Positions 26,008 through 34,563 of a DNA stretch of 34,695 nucleotides are shown here, in pieces (the first letter of the stretch is position 1; the number at the start of each line of letters is the position of its first letter). Source of the stretch: an uncultured Tenacibaculum sp. (GTDB lineage Bacteria > Bacteroidota > Bacteroidia > Flavobacteriales > Flavobacteriaceae). A program made the position numbers and the translations under genes. The stretch spans positions 1 to 34,695 of the forward strand of contig CAKZVD010000019.1 of the NCBI GenBank assembly GCA_937922085.1. The letters run 5' to 3'. Under the pieces are notes generated by a model. That model had not been told where the DNA came from. It searched no databases and was given only the letters and a program-made list of their open reading frames with translations.

Positions 26008-27471
26008 TTAAGTTTTGGGTAAAATTACGGTAAAAACTGTTCCTACTCCAAAAGTTGAAGAAAAAGTTATTTCACCATTATAAGCTTCAATTATATTTTT
26101 TATCATAGGTAGCCCTAAGCCCATTCCACTTGTTTTCGTAGTAAATTTAGGCTCAAATATAAGATCCTTATTTTCTTCAGATATACCTCTTCCATTGTCT
26201 GAAATAATAATTATAACATTTTCTTCTTTAGCATCGACATTTACCTTTACTTCTATTTTATGATCTTCTCCTTCTTGCATTGCTTGGGTAGCATTTTTCA
26301 CCAAATTAGTAATAATTCGAATCAATTGTGTTTTATCCAAATGTGCATATATTTCATCTTTTCCAGGAAAATAATAGATATAATCTTCGCTAAAAATATC
26401 TAGTGCATGTTTAACAACACCAACTACTTCCAAATTTTCTTTTCGTTGTGTAGGCATTTTAGCAAAATCGGAAAAAGCAGAAGCAATAGAACTCATAACA
26501 TCTATTTGTTGAATAAGTGTTTCACTGTATTCTGATATTTTTTCATTAATATTTACATCTAACGGATCAAATTTTCTTAAAAAACTTTGAATAGTTAAAC
26601 GCATGGGTGTTAATGGATTTTTAATTTCATGTGCTACTTGTTTTGCCATCTCTCTCCAAGCTTGTTCTCTCTCACTTTGAGCCAATTTAACAGCACTATC
26701 TTCCAGTTGATCTATCATATTATTATATGCATCTACTAAAGAATTTATTTCTGAACTGGCAGCATTCAATGTAATTTTCTCGTTTCTTTTATTTAAACGT
26801 GTTTCTTTTATTTTTTCTGAAATCGTTTGTATAGAACGAGTAATGTAACTAGATAAAAAGTATGCCAATGCAATAGCAGCTACAAACATTAAAACATACA
26901 CAACTAACAACCTAGCCATAAACTCTCTTAACTCTTTCTTTTGTTCTTCGTTATTTTGCGCTATTTTTAATTCTAATATTCCAATTCTTTTAAAACGAGG
27001 ATCATTAATGTAGGTATAAGAAGATTGATACGAAATACTTCCTACTTTTCTTGTTTTTAAAATTTTGTAATTTGAATTGTTTGCCAACTCAATAACTACT
27101 TCTTTAGAAAGAGGTGTTTCATCTACTGTTTCAAAACTATAAGGTATTGATGATTTTAACAGTTTCCCATTCATATCGTACATTGAAATTGTAAGATTAT
27201 GAACGTTTGCTATTTCATAAATTCTATCTTGAAAAATTTTTGAAAGATTTTGTGTCGTTACAGGATATGTAGTTTTCCTTTTTAGTTCTATTTCAATATT
27301 GTGCTTCGTTGCACTTTCTTTTCTTCCAAATCGAAGTAAATTATAATCTTTTGTTTGTTCATCATATTGATAAATGGTAACGCCAACAATTAAAATTGAT
27401 GCCAACAACACCAATAATATCATTGATATAAAGATTCTTATTCGTAGTGATATATTATTTAAACTTAGCAA
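26008..27471 (-). CDS. HAMP-domain sensor histidine kinase (NtrY-like)
   Basis: A 487-residue inner-membrane kinase. Membrane helix 1 is at about 11-33, a periplasmic sensor at 35-185, and helix 2 at about 188-209, followed by a HAMP linker with the EINSLVDAYNNMIDQL helix. The HisKA region carries His281 in QVAHEIKNPLTPMRLTIQSF, the sequence style of NtrY/NtrB kinases. The ATPase domain has NLVKNATQAM, DNGRGI (425-430) and SGMGLGLPMIKNI. No response regulator is adjacent, so its partner is elsewhere. It sits 2 bp after a lipocalin-like lipoprotein gene, which might be a sensing partner (inference). Confidence 0.93.
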   Translation of the reverse strand: MLSLNNISLRIRIFISMILLVLLASILIVGVTIYQYDEQTKDYNLLRFGRKESATKHNIEIELKRKTTYPVTTQNLSKIFQDRIYEIANVHNLTISMYDMNGKLLKSSIPYSFETVDETPLSKEVVIELANNSNYKILKTRKVGSISYQSSYTYINDPRFKRIGILELKIAQNNEEQKKELREFMARLLVVYVLMFVAAIALAYFLSSYITRSIQTISEKIKETRLNKRNEKITLNAASSEINSLVDAYNNMIDQLEDSAVKLAQSEREQAWREMAKQVAHEIKNPLTPMRLTIQSFLRKFDPLDVNINEKISEYSETLIQQIDVMSSIASAFSDFAKMPTQRKENLEVVGVVKHALDIFSEDYIYYFPGKDEIYAHLDKTQLIRIITNLVKNATQAMQEGEDHKIEVKVNVDAKEENVIIIISDNGRGISEENKDLIFEPKFTTKTSGMGLGLPMIKNIIEAYNGEITFSSTFGVGTVFTVILPKT

Positions 27472-27473
27472 TT

Positions 27474-27959
27474 TTATTTTATTCTTTTAGATTTCATTAA
27501 TAAACTATCGTCAAACTCACCATCATTATCCCAATCATAAACAGTATTCCCTGTAAAACCAGTATTCGTTTGTTTTATTAGGTACCATACCTGAACTTGG
27601 TTTCCTAAGTAAAAATAATCTACATATAAACTATCTCCTTTTGTTTTCCATTTTCCTTTTGTTTCACCTACTTTAGAACTATCTGGTTGTTTAAACCATG
27701 CTGAAAAAGTTCCATCAACATTATACATCGATTGAGCTCTTCCAGATGTAGGTTTACTAAAATCATCTTCAAAAATAGAAGTACTATCCGTTTTATTTAC
27801 AGTAGGCATTTCTATTTTAATATATTGAGTTTCCCAAGCACCAATCATAAAATTTTGTAACACTTGTTTTTCTTCAGTTTTAACCTCTTTTTTTTCTTGT
27901 TTACAAGCAACAAAAACCAGTCCAAAAACAAATATTATAATTACTAATTTTAGTTTCAT
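27474..27959 (-). CDS. Lipocalin-like lipoprotein of unknown function
   Basis: A 161-residue lipoprotein with signal peptide and lipobox FVAC (Cys19), then a Lys/Glu-rich tether. The mature part has features of small lipocalin-like beta-barrel proteins: FMIGAWETQYIKIEMP near the start, a middle strand YNVDGTFSAWF, and GKWKTKGDSLYVDYFYLG. The C-terminal part contains YDWDNDGEFDDSLL, an acidic stretch that could bind calcium (inference). Function is unknown. It lies 6 bp after holB and 2 bp before the kinase gene. Confidence 0.8.
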   Translation of the reverse strand: MKLKLVIIIFVFGLVFVACKQEKKEVKTEEKQVLQNFMIGAWETQYIKIEMPTVNKTDSTSIFEDDFSKPTSGRAQSMYNVDGTFSAWFKQPDSSKVGETKGKWKTKGDSLYVDYFYLGNQVQVWYLIKQTNTGFTGNTVYDWDNDGEFDDSLLMKSKRIK

Positions 27960-27965
27960 AATTAT

Positions 27966-29117
27966 TTATGCTTGCGTTTTTTCTTCTTTAGTATGTAATA
28001 AACGTGTTAATTTTATAGATAAATCTAGTAAAATAATTTTTGCGTTTCCATTTCTTTCAATGTGATACTGCGCATCATTTAATTCCTTTTCAATAACAAG
28101 AATATTTCCGCTATGAATAAATGGAGCAAATTTTTCTAATTTAAAATTTGCTGTTTGAGGTGTTAAAAAAACCAAATCTGGTGTTCCATAATTTAATAAT
28201 AACGCCTGTCTAAAAAACTGTAAGCAATATTGTATAAATTGTTTTTGGGTTTCTCTCCCCGATTTAGCAATACTTTCACTCCATCCTATTAAATCTTGAA
28301 TTACTGCTGCATTTCCTTTCGCTTTAAAAGCACTTCTAATCCAAGTAATAAACCATTCTTCATAAATTAAATCATTAGAATCATTATTTAATAAGTGAAG
28401 GGCTTTATTGTAACTCCCTTCAGCTTGTTGTGCCAACCTTATAGCTTCATTTTGTTGAATTTGCTCTTTATTAACAAGTGTAGTTGCAATATCATTTTCA
28501 CTTAAAGAAGGAAAATGTAATGCTTGACATCGAGATTTTATCGTATTAATAATCTTTCCTTCATCTTCGGTAACCAGTAAAAAAATAGTTTTCGAAGGAG
28601 GTTCTTCTATTAATTTTAGTAATTTATTAGATGCCGCAATATTCATTTTCTCAGCCATCCAAATAACCATCACTTTAAAACCTCCTTCATAAGATTTTAA
28701 TGACAATTTTTTTACAACCTCCTCTGCTTCATCTACCCCTATTAAACCTTGTTTATTTTCTACTCCTATAAACTTTAGCCAATCATACAAACTTCCATAA
28801 GGTGATGTTGCTATGAATTTTCTCCAATCTTCTAAGAACAAATTACTGATTGGGTGTTTTTTTACAGAATCGTTTGTTGTTACAGGAAAAACAAAATGTA
28901 AATCAGGATGCTGTAATTTGTTACATTTTATATTACATACTTCTGCATCATTAGAAGCACTACAAAGTAATAATTGCGCATAAGCAATTGCCATAGGCAA
29001 AGTACCACTACCTTCCTTACCCACAAACAATTGCGCATGTGGTACTCGACCATTATTCGCCGAAGTTAACAAATGCTTTTTTATATGTTCTTGTCCTATA
29101 ATTTCGTCGAATACCAT
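27966..29117 (-). CDS. holB: DNA polymerase III delta-prime subunit
   Basis: A 383-residue clamp-loader subunit. I chose ATG 29117 (MVFDEIIGQEHIKKHLL is the family start); an ATG at 29132 adds five residues. The AAA+ fold has a degenerate Walker A GKEGSGTLPMA without the GKT/S lysine, as expected for the non-hydrolysing delta-prime. A Cys cluster (LLC, EVC, IKC near 52-68) matches its zinc site. The sensor segment is TIFLLVTEDE, followed by the conserved S-R-C motif in IKSRCQALHFP. The C-terminal collar domain ends TRLLHTKEEK. It is first in an operon with a lipoprotein, kinase and hydratase, which do not share its role. Confidence 0.9.
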   Translation of the reverse strand: MVFDEIIGQEHIKKHLLTSANNGRVPHAQLFVGKEGSGTLPMAIAYAQLLLCSASNDAEVCNIKCNKLQHPDLHFVFPVTTNDSVKKHPISNLFLEDWRKFIATSPYGSLYDWLKFIGVENKQGLIGVDEAEEVVKKLSLKSYEGGFKVMVIWMAEKMNIAASNKLLKLIEEPPSKTIFLLVTEDEGKIINTIKSRCQALHFPSLSENDIATTLVNKEQIQQNEAIRLAQQAEGSYNKALHLLNNDSNDLIYEEWFITWIRSAFKAKGNAAVIQDLIGWSESIAKSGRETQKQFIQYCLQFFRQALLLNYGTPDLVFLTPQTANFKLEKFAPFIHSGNILVIEKELNDAQYHIERNGNAKIILLDLSIKLTRLLHTKEEKTQA

Positions 29118-29121
29118 ACCA

Positions 29122-29129
29122 CAAATATA
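29122..29129 (-). promoter_or_regulatory. -7 promoter element of holB
   Basis: On the minus strand this is TATATTTG, an exact TAnnTTTG match, with TTG 24 bp upstream (29156-29154), slightly wider than usual. It ends only 4 bp before ATG 29117, which implies a leaderless or nearly leaderless transcript and excludes the longer start. Confidence 0.5.
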
Positions 29130-29180
29130 CAAGTTCTCTTATCAGAAAAAAACCAACTCTTTAGAACGATTCTAATTTAG

Positions 29181-29188
29181 TATCTTTG
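29181..29188 (+). promoter_or_regulatory. -7 promoter element of feoA-feoB
   Basis: TATCTTTG followed by CA is an exact TAnnTTTGC-type match. Transcription should begin around 29193, just before the 26-bp palindrome. No -33 TTG at 17-23 bp is seen. Confidence 0.6.
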
Positions 29189-29195
29189 CATTCAC

Positions 29196-29221
29196 AATAT
29201 TCCCGCAATTGCGGGAATATT
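29196..29221. promoter_or_regulatory. 26-bp perfect palindrome at the feoAB transcription start (putative operator)
   Basis: Each half is AATATTCCCGCAA read toward the centre at 29208/29209. It is GC-rich in its core (CCCGC/GCGGG) within very AT-rich DNA. It lies between the predicted start of transcription and the feoA TTG codon. It has no long T run after it, so a terminator is unlikely. An operator for an iron-, oxygen- or metal-responsive repressor is the simplest reading. Confidence 0.55.
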
Positions 29222-29239
29222 TAATTAAACCTATCATTA

Positions 29240-29479
29240 TTGAATACAATAGCTTCTTTAAAAATTGGACAAAAAGGTATTATTTCTGAAGAAAGTTTAG
29301 ATATAATTCCTTTAAAATTATTAGAAATGGGGTGCTTACCTGGCGCAGAAATTTCACTAATACAAATTGCTCCTTTAGAGGATCCTTTATATATCTGTGT
29401 TAATGGAAGTCATTTAGCCATTCGTAAAGAAATCGCTTCAAAAATTAAAATTACCAACGATAATTGTATCAATGAATAA
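29240..29479 (+). CDS. feoA: Ferrous iron transport protein A
   Basis: A 79-residue SH3-like protein of the FeoA family: N-T-I-A-S-L-K-I-G-Q-K-G-I-I, then L-L-E-M-G-x-L-P-G-A-E-I, DPLYICVNGSHLAIRKEIASKI. It starts at TTG 29240: the frame is closed by TAA at 29222 and contains no ATG before the conserved region. FeoA helps FeoB-mediated Fe2+ uptake at the cytoplasmic face. It overlaps feoB by 8 bp, so translation is coupled. Confidence 0.94.
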   Translation: MNTIASLKIGQKGIISEESLDIIPLKLLEMGCLPGAEISLIQIAPLEDPLYICVNGSHLAIRKEIASKIKITNDNCINE

Positions 29480-31634
29480 AAAGAGCATTCAAGTTTCATT
29501 AATAGGGAATCCAAATACTGGTAAAACATCCTTATTTAATCAATTAACCGGATTAAATCAAAAAGTAGGTAATTACCCAGGTATTACTGTTGATAAAAAA
29601 CAAGGTATCTGTAAATTATCTTCAGAAACAGAAGCTATAATTACAGATTTACCAGGCACCTATAGTATAAACCCTACTTCTGTAGATGAAAGTATTGTTC
29701 TTAAGGCAATTCAGAATAAAACAGATGAAAATTATCCTGATGTTATTTTAGTTGTAACTGATGTAGAAAATTTAAAACGTAATTTATTACTTTTTACACA
29801 AGTTCAAGATTTAGGAATTCCAACCATATTAGCAATTAATATGGCCGATCAAATGAAAAAGAAAGGGATTTCTATTAATTTACCTAAATTAGAAGAAGAA
29901 CTACAAACCAAAATAGTTTTAATTTCTGCCAAAAAAAATGAAGGTATTAATGAGTTAAAAGAAACTATTAACAATTATAACTCATTATCTTCTGTTACGA
30001 ATTTTACAACTATTGCAAAAAAAATTGATGCTGCATATTTTGATGACTTACAAAAAGTGGCTCATGAAAAACCTTTATATAATCTTTGGTTACAATTAAC
30101 GCAGCAGCATTTTTTTGAAAATAAAAATATAAACCTAGATAGTTTTTCTCATGATGTTTCTAAACTAAAGAAATATCAACATAAAGAAACCATCTATAGA
30201 TATCAAAGAATAAACAAAATTTTAGAAAAAACTTACACTGTTGATTCTAATAAAGCTACCGATTTAAGAAGTAAATTAGACAAAATATTTACTCATAAAA
30301 TTTTCGGTTACTTAATTTTCTTTGGAATTTTACTATTAATATTTCAATCTATTTTTGATTGGGCTACTGTTCCTATGGATTTTATTGATGCTTTATTTGG
30401 GGATCTTTCTGAACTTGCAAAACAAAAACTACCAGAAGGAATGCTTACTAATTTACTTACCGATGGAATTATTCCTGGAATTGGTGGTGTTGTAATTTTT
30501 ATACCTCAAATTGCTATTCTATTTTTCTTAATTGCTCTTTTAGAAGAAACAGGTTATATGAGTAGAGTTGTTTTTTTAATGGATAAAATTATGCGCCGTT
30601 TTGGTATGAGTGGTAAAAGTGTAATTCCATTAATATCCGGTACTGCTTGTGCTATACCAGCAGTAATGGCAACTCGTACTATCTCTAATTGGAAAGAACG
30701 CTTAATTACTATTTTAGTAACTCCCTTTACAACCTGTGCTGCTCGTTTACCTGTATATGCTATTTTAATTGCTATTATTATTCCTAGCAAAACAATTTTT
30801 GGCTTTTTAAAAATACAAGGATTAGCATTATTAAGCTTATATATTTTAGGTTTTGCTGCGGCTATAATTTCTGGCTATATTTTAAACAAAACATTAAATG
30901 TAAAGAGCAAATCATTTTTTGTTATTGAAATGCCTAATTACCAAATTCCTTCTTTTAAAAATGTATTTCTTTCTGTATTAGAAAAAACAAAAAGTTTTGT
31001 ATTTGATGCTGGTAAAATCATTTTAGCCATTTCAATAGTACTATGGTTTTTAGCTACCAATGGACCTTCATCTTATGCGAATATAGAGAAAGAAGTTACA
31101 GAGAATGCCGCTAACAAAAGTTTATCTGAACAAGAATTACAACAAAAAATAGCTGCTACTAAATTAGAAAAATCATTTATTGGTATTGCTGGTAAAACAA
31201 TAGAACCAGCTGTAAAACCTTTAGGTTATGATTGGAAAATTGGTATTGGTTTAATTACTTCTTTTGCTGCAAGAGAAGTTTTTGTAGGAACTTTAGCTAC
31301 TATTTATAGCATTCAAGAAGTAGAGAGTGATGCTGCTAATTTTATTCCTTTTAAAAATGTAAAAGCTTTTTTTAATGAATCTGAACCTGAAGATAACAAT
31401 ACCATTAAAAAAAGAATGCAAGCAGAAATAAATCCAGTAACTGGTAAAAAACGTTTTAACTTTGCTACCGGTATGTCATTACTCGTTTTTTATGCTTTTG
31501 CAATGCAATGTATGGCTACATTAGCAATTGTAAAACGTGAAACACAAAGTTGGAAATGGCCAATAATTCAGTTGGTTGGAATGAGTGTTTTAGCTTATTT
31601 ATCCGCATTAATAGTTTATCAATTTTTAAAATGA
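29472..31634 (+). CDS. feoB: Ferrous iron transport protein B
   Basis: A 720-residue Fe2+ transporter with an N-terminal GTPase. G1 is GNPNTGKTS (12-20), with NYPGITVDKK after it. G3 is DLPGTYS (59-65), G4 NMAD (123-126) and G5 SAK (152-154). A helical GDI-like spacer extends to about 270. The membrane domain has two Gate motifs containing Cys (SGTACAIPAVMATR and FTTCAARLPVYAI) and later helices with SFAAREVFVGTLATIYS. The length is standard. It lies in the cytoplasmic membrane. The stop (TGA) overlaps the next ATG, forming ATGA. Confidence 0.98.
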   Translation: MNKKSIQVSLIGNPNTGKTSLFNQLTGLNQKVGNYPGITVDKKQGICKLSSETEAIITDLPGTYSINPTSVDESIVLKAIQNKTDENYPDVILVVTDVENLKRNLLLFTQVQDLGIPTILAINMADQMKKKGISINLPKLEEELQTKIVLISAKKNEGINELKETINNYNSLSSVTNFTTIAKKIDAAYFDDLQKVAHEKPLYNLWLQLTQQHFFENKNINLDSFSHDVSKLKKYQHKETIYRYQRINKILEKTYTVDSNKATDLRSKLDKIFTHKIFGYLIFFGILLLIFQSIFDWATVPMDFIDALFGDLSELAKQKLPEGMLTNLLTDGIIPGIGGVVIFIPQIAILFFLIALLEETGYMSRVVFLMDKIMRRFGMSGKSVIPLISGTACAIPAVMATRTISNWKERLITILVTPFTTCAARLPVYAILIAIIIPSKTIFGFLKIQGLALLSLYILGFAAAIISGYILNKTLNVKSKSFFVIEMPNYQIPSFKNVFLSVLEKTKSFVFDAGKIILAISIVLWFLATNGPSSYANIEKEVTENAANKSLSEQELQQKIAATKLEKSFIGIAGKTIEPAVKPLGYDWKIGIGLITSFAAREVFVGTLATIYSIQEVESDAANFIPFKNVKAFFNESEPEDNNTIKKRMQAEINPVTGKKRFNFATGMSLLVFYAFAMQCMATLAIVKRETQSWKWPIIQLVGMSVLAYLSALIVYQFLK

Positions 31635-31747
31635 TTCAACAAATTATTACATATATATTAGTTATCGTAGCCATTGTTTTTTTAAGTAAGAAGTTTCTCT
31701 TCAAATCTAAAAAAAATAAAGGTTGCGGTACAGATTGTGGTTGTTAA
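31631..31747 (+). CDS. FeoB-associated Cys-rich membrane peptide
   Basis: A 38-residue protein starting at the ATG that overlaps the feoB stop. One membrane helix (about residues 4-19, IITYILVIVAIVFLSK-like) is followed by a Lys-rich stretch and the terminal CGTDCGC motif. This is the pattern of the FeoB_associated Cys-rich small-protein family (PF12669). It probably assists iron transfer at the cytoplasmic face, though its mechanism is unproven. It is third in the feoA-feoB operon. Confidence 0.88.
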   Translation: MIQQIITYILVIVAIVFLSKKFLFKSKKNKGCGTDCGC

Positions 31748-32200
31748 CTTTTGAATTTCCACTAATTAACAGTAACTGTTTATTATTTCACACAAACAGT
31801 ACACAGCCTTCTAATAAAGAAAAGAATTTAACATGAAATTACATTTGTAAATCGTGTTGTTTTCTGCTACTAAAGCAGTATTAAATTGATTAAATTACTT
31901 CCTTAATTTTATTCTTCAGTAAAATTTAAATAACAATACTGTAACATTTTCTTTTAACAATCGTTTTCTTATCAATAATGATTTTTTTTCTTTAGAACAG
32001 AGATCTAAAAGCAAAAAAATATAATAGTACTATATTTAACCTTAAAATTTAATTATAGTACATATTTTTTTATTGAAACTTTTTAAATTAAAATAGTAAT
32101 ATTATAAAAAGATAAAACAAGAACTAAAGGTAAATAAATTGCTAAAAATTCACCTTTTAAAATTTGAAAACAAGAAAAATTATAACATTTAAAAACCACT
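31748..32200. other. Intergenic region, AT-rich, no gene seen
   Basis: This 453-bp stretch between the feo operon and the VTT gene has only very short frames. It contains a promoter-like TACATTTG (31840-31847, plus strand) not followed by any convincing gene, a weak CTGCT/AGCAG hairpin at 31864-31878, and an imperfect AT palindrome around the AGTACT at about 32024-32034. I see no intrinsic terminator for feo and no recognisable RNA. Confidence 0.5.
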
Positions 32201-32761
32201 ATGATTCATCTCAAAAAAAACAAACTTAAATTAATCATATGGCTACTAACCATCACTTTACTTTTTATTCTATACAGAACAAACAACGAACTTTTTAGTC
32301 TTTCTTTCTTACAAGAATTTACTGGTAATTATAAGATCATTGCTGTCTTAATATATATTTTAGTCCTTTCTGTACTTGGCTTATTTTTTATTCCATCTAC
32401 CCCTTTTGTTTTAGCAGGTATTGTATTATTTCCTTCTATTGAAGTATATATTTATAGTTTAATTGGAATATTAACATCATCTGCAATTGTATATTATTTT
32501 GCAAAATTTTTAAATCTTGATGAAAGTTTTCAAACTAAATACCCTAAAAAAATAATCAAGTTAAAAAAAGCTCTTTCTAAGGTAGAATTTCCTATTATTT
32601 TTGGGTGGAGTATCCTTCCAATGGTTCCTACAGATTTAATTATATACACTTCTTCAATATTAAAAATATCTTTTAAAAAATGCTTATCTGGAGTTCTTTT
32701 GGGAGAAGGAATCTTAAATTTAATTTATATTTTTTCATTACAAAAGTTTTTAGAATTTTAA
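32201..32761 (+). CDS. VTT-domain (TVP38/TMEM64, DedA-like) membrane protein
   Basis: A 186-residue inner-membrane protein. The first helix is at about 9-25. The VTT core includes LGLFFIPSTPFVLAGIVLFPS and GILTSSAIVYYFAKFL, then the re-entrant segment FGWSILPMVPTDLIIYTSSILKISFKKCLSGVLLGE with the F/G-x-x-R/I-x-x-P-x-x-P-x-D layout. This matches the TVP38/TMEM64 (SNARE-associated/DedA) superfamily; some members act as lipid scramblases or flippases. Its own substrate is not predictable. It stands alone between two long AT-rich gaps. Confidence 0.87.
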   Translation: MIHLKKNKLKLIIWLLTITLLFILYRTNNELFSLSFLQEFTGNYKIIAVLIYILVLSVLGLFFIPSTPFVLAGIVLFPSIEVYIYSLIGILTSSAIVYYFAKFLNLDESFQTKYPKKIIKLKKALSKVEFPIIFGWSILPMVPTDLIIYTSSILKISFKKCLSGVLLGEGILNLIYIFSLQKFLEF

Positions 32762-33075
32762 TAAATAAGAATCAAATGTTTTAGTTTCTAATTATAAAAC
32801 TTATCTATAATTTAAAAGCATGATAAAGAAGAGTTTTATAAAAAAAACAATACAATTAACCACTTAAAAAACTCCTTTAACACTTTTTAACAACATTACT
32901 TAAACCACTTGTTTTCAGTTGTTTTAATTTAAAAATCAATATGTTTTTTAGTTATTATACCCTCTCTTAAATATTTTCTTGTAAGATACATATCTCCTGG
33001 TCGTCTAAAATTTTAATTAAACCTTTTATTAACGATTGAAACGATTGGCCAGTTGTTTTTCTAAATTTTTTAAAA
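32762..33075. other. Intergenic region, AT-rich, no gene seen
   Basis: This 314-bp gap between the VTT gene and the lipoprotein gene contains no credible frame. A short hairpin AGATA/TATCT lies near 32984-32995 and a near repeat ACGATTGAAACGATTG near 33033-33048. No exact promoter element or terminator stands out. Confidence 0.45.
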
Positions 33076-34428
33076 ATGAAAAATATCAAACGATTAGTAT
33101 TACCGCTATTATCGGTATTACTTCTTACTGCCTGTAGTACAGAAGATAATGTACTAGAAAACGAAAACACAAACAATGTAGAATTAGCTTTAAGAACTTC
33201 CTCTAAAAAACAAAAATTTAGTGCTTTAAAAGAATCTATTATACTTCTTAATAGTATTAAAAAAGATGGAGGAACACCTTATAATGTAAAAAGACCTGCT
33301 CTATTTTTCTCTAGAGCTCAAAATGTATTTATTCCAAGTGTTTTAGGTATCGATTACAGAATTGACAGATCAATAGTGCCTGCGGGTCCTACTGTTAGAC
33401 TACCTATGTTTCAAGGATTAGAAACTACTTCTAATGGACTAAGAAAATGTTATTATGTAATTACCGAAGCATCTAACAAGGCTATGGCAAAAAAACTAGG
33501 TGTTATTTTTTCACCAAGAATGGCCGCTTCAATTGGCTCTGGTGGTGAACAACGAGGTTATTTTAATAAAAAAGGAAGGCTTGTATTTGAAGGGTCTGTA
33601 GATTTTTCTCCTAAAAGAACATTAACCCCTGGTCAAACTAATGGGTTATTAGCCGGGTTTCCTCCTGCTTCAGTTACTGCTGGTGCCGTAGCAAATTCAG
33701 CGTGGTCTTCATATGTAGTATTACCTAGCGGTGTAGTTATTAATGCACAGATGGTTGCTAATGCAACAGGTATTCATGACAGAATTCCTAATCCAGCTGG
33801 TAATGGTCCTGCTCAAGAAGATGATTTAAACAACCCAAATCTTGGTATTGGACAAGCTTCTGTAGTTATGCAACTTTTAGATGGATGGCATGATAATAGA
33901 AAGTTTTATTTTCATATTGTTACAGATACCTCAGATCCAGGACCAGCAGCTATTGAGTTAGGTGTTTTTGCTCCAAGATTAGCAAACCTACCTACTTTCG
34001 GAGTGTTTCCTGGAGGATCGATGCTTCCTTTTAGTCCAACTGCTAACGGAAGAACTGTTGATACTGATGGTTTTGGTGTGCAAGGATTAAATTCAGCTTC
34101 TTTAAGTGACAGACAAGTACAAGACCCAACCAATACATTTCCAATTGATCCTTTCGATATTCGATATGCACCTATGTGGGATGCACATATTACAGAATTT
34201 ACAGTACCAGAAAATGAGCGTCCTATTTTAAGGAGCTTCGATCAGATTAATCAATTATTAGCAGATGGAACATTAATTCCTTTTAGAGGAAATGCAAATT
34301 CATCTCCATTAGAAAATTCATTATCTGATTTATTAACAGCTACTGGAGCGATTATTAATTGTCCTGTAATTACACAACCAGAAGAAAGTGTGATTGGTAG
34401 TCAAATTGGATACCCACGCAACAATTAA
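33076..34428 (+). CDS. Large secreted lipoprotein of unknown function
   Basis: A 450-residue lipoprotein with signal peptide and lipobox LLTAC (Cys20), then an acidic, Asn-rich tether. The mature part is not related to the nearby families. Visible blocks are YYVITEASNKAMAKKLGVIFSPRM, a FEGSVDFSPKRTL segment, a glycine/proline-rich LLAGFPPASVTAGAV, GVVINAQMVANATGIHDR, and QLLDGWHDNRKFYFHIVTD followed by an acidic turn. I recall similar blocks in uncharacterised secreted proteins from several phyla, but cannot name the family with certainty. It is probably outer-membrane or surface-attached. The gene is monocistronic and ends before a strong terminator. Confidence 0.85.
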   Translation: MKNIKRLVLPLLSVLLLTACSTEDNVLENENTNNVELALRTSSKKQKFSALKESIILLNSIKKDGGTPYNVKRPALFFSRAQNVFIPSVLGIDYRIDRSIVPAGPTVRLPMFQGLETTSNGLRKCYYVITEASNKAMAKKLGVIFSPRMAASIGSGGEQRGYFNKKGRLVFEGSVDFSPKRTLTPGQTNGLLAGFPPASVTAGAVANSAWSSYVVLPSGVVINAQMVANATGIHDRIPNPAGNGPAQEDDLNNPNLGIGQASVVMQLLDGWHDNRKFYFHIVTDTSDPGPAAIELGVFAPRLANLPTFGVFPGGSMLPFSPTANGRTVDTDGFGVQGLNSASLSDRQVQDPTNTFPIDPFDIRYAPMWDAHITEFTVPENERPILRSFDQINQLLADGTLIPFRGNANSSPLENSLSDLLTATGAIINCPVITQPEESVIGSQIGYPRNN

Positions 34429-34438
34429 TACAACTATC

Positions 34439-34494
34439 ATTCACATTAAAAGTGAATAATAAGTATACTTAACACCAATTATTGATCAATAATT
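34439..34494. repeat. Two short palindromes downstream of the lipoprotein gene
   Basis: ATTCAC/GTGAAT (34439-34457, 7-nt loop) and the perfect 18-bp palindrome AATTATTGATCAATAATT (34477-34494) lie between the stop and the terminator. They may add to mRNA 3'-end stability; no known site is recognised. Confidence 0.4.
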
Positions 34495-34498
34495 AATA

Positions 34499-34531
34499 AA
34501 AAGATACTACTCATTTTGAGTAGTATCTTTT
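34499..34531 (+). terminator. Terminator of the lipoprotein gene
   Basis: A 15-bp perfect stem (core AAGATACTACTCA / TGAGTAGTATCTT) with a TTT loop ends in TTTTG and TTT. It is about 70 bp beyond the stop and may act on both strands. Confidence 0.88.
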
Positions 34532-34563
34532 GTTTATTTAAAAAAAAAACCTTTAAACTTAAC

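Noticed and set aside
31840..31847. TACATTTG promoter-like element in the gap after feoB
   Set aside because: An exact match to the -7 element, but AT-rich DNA yields these often. It has no -33 TTG and no gene or structured RNA follows.
31864..31878. CTGCT/AGCAG hairpin considered as a feo terminator or small RNA
   Set aside because: A 5-bp stem with no T run, and no conserved riboswitch-like structure around it.
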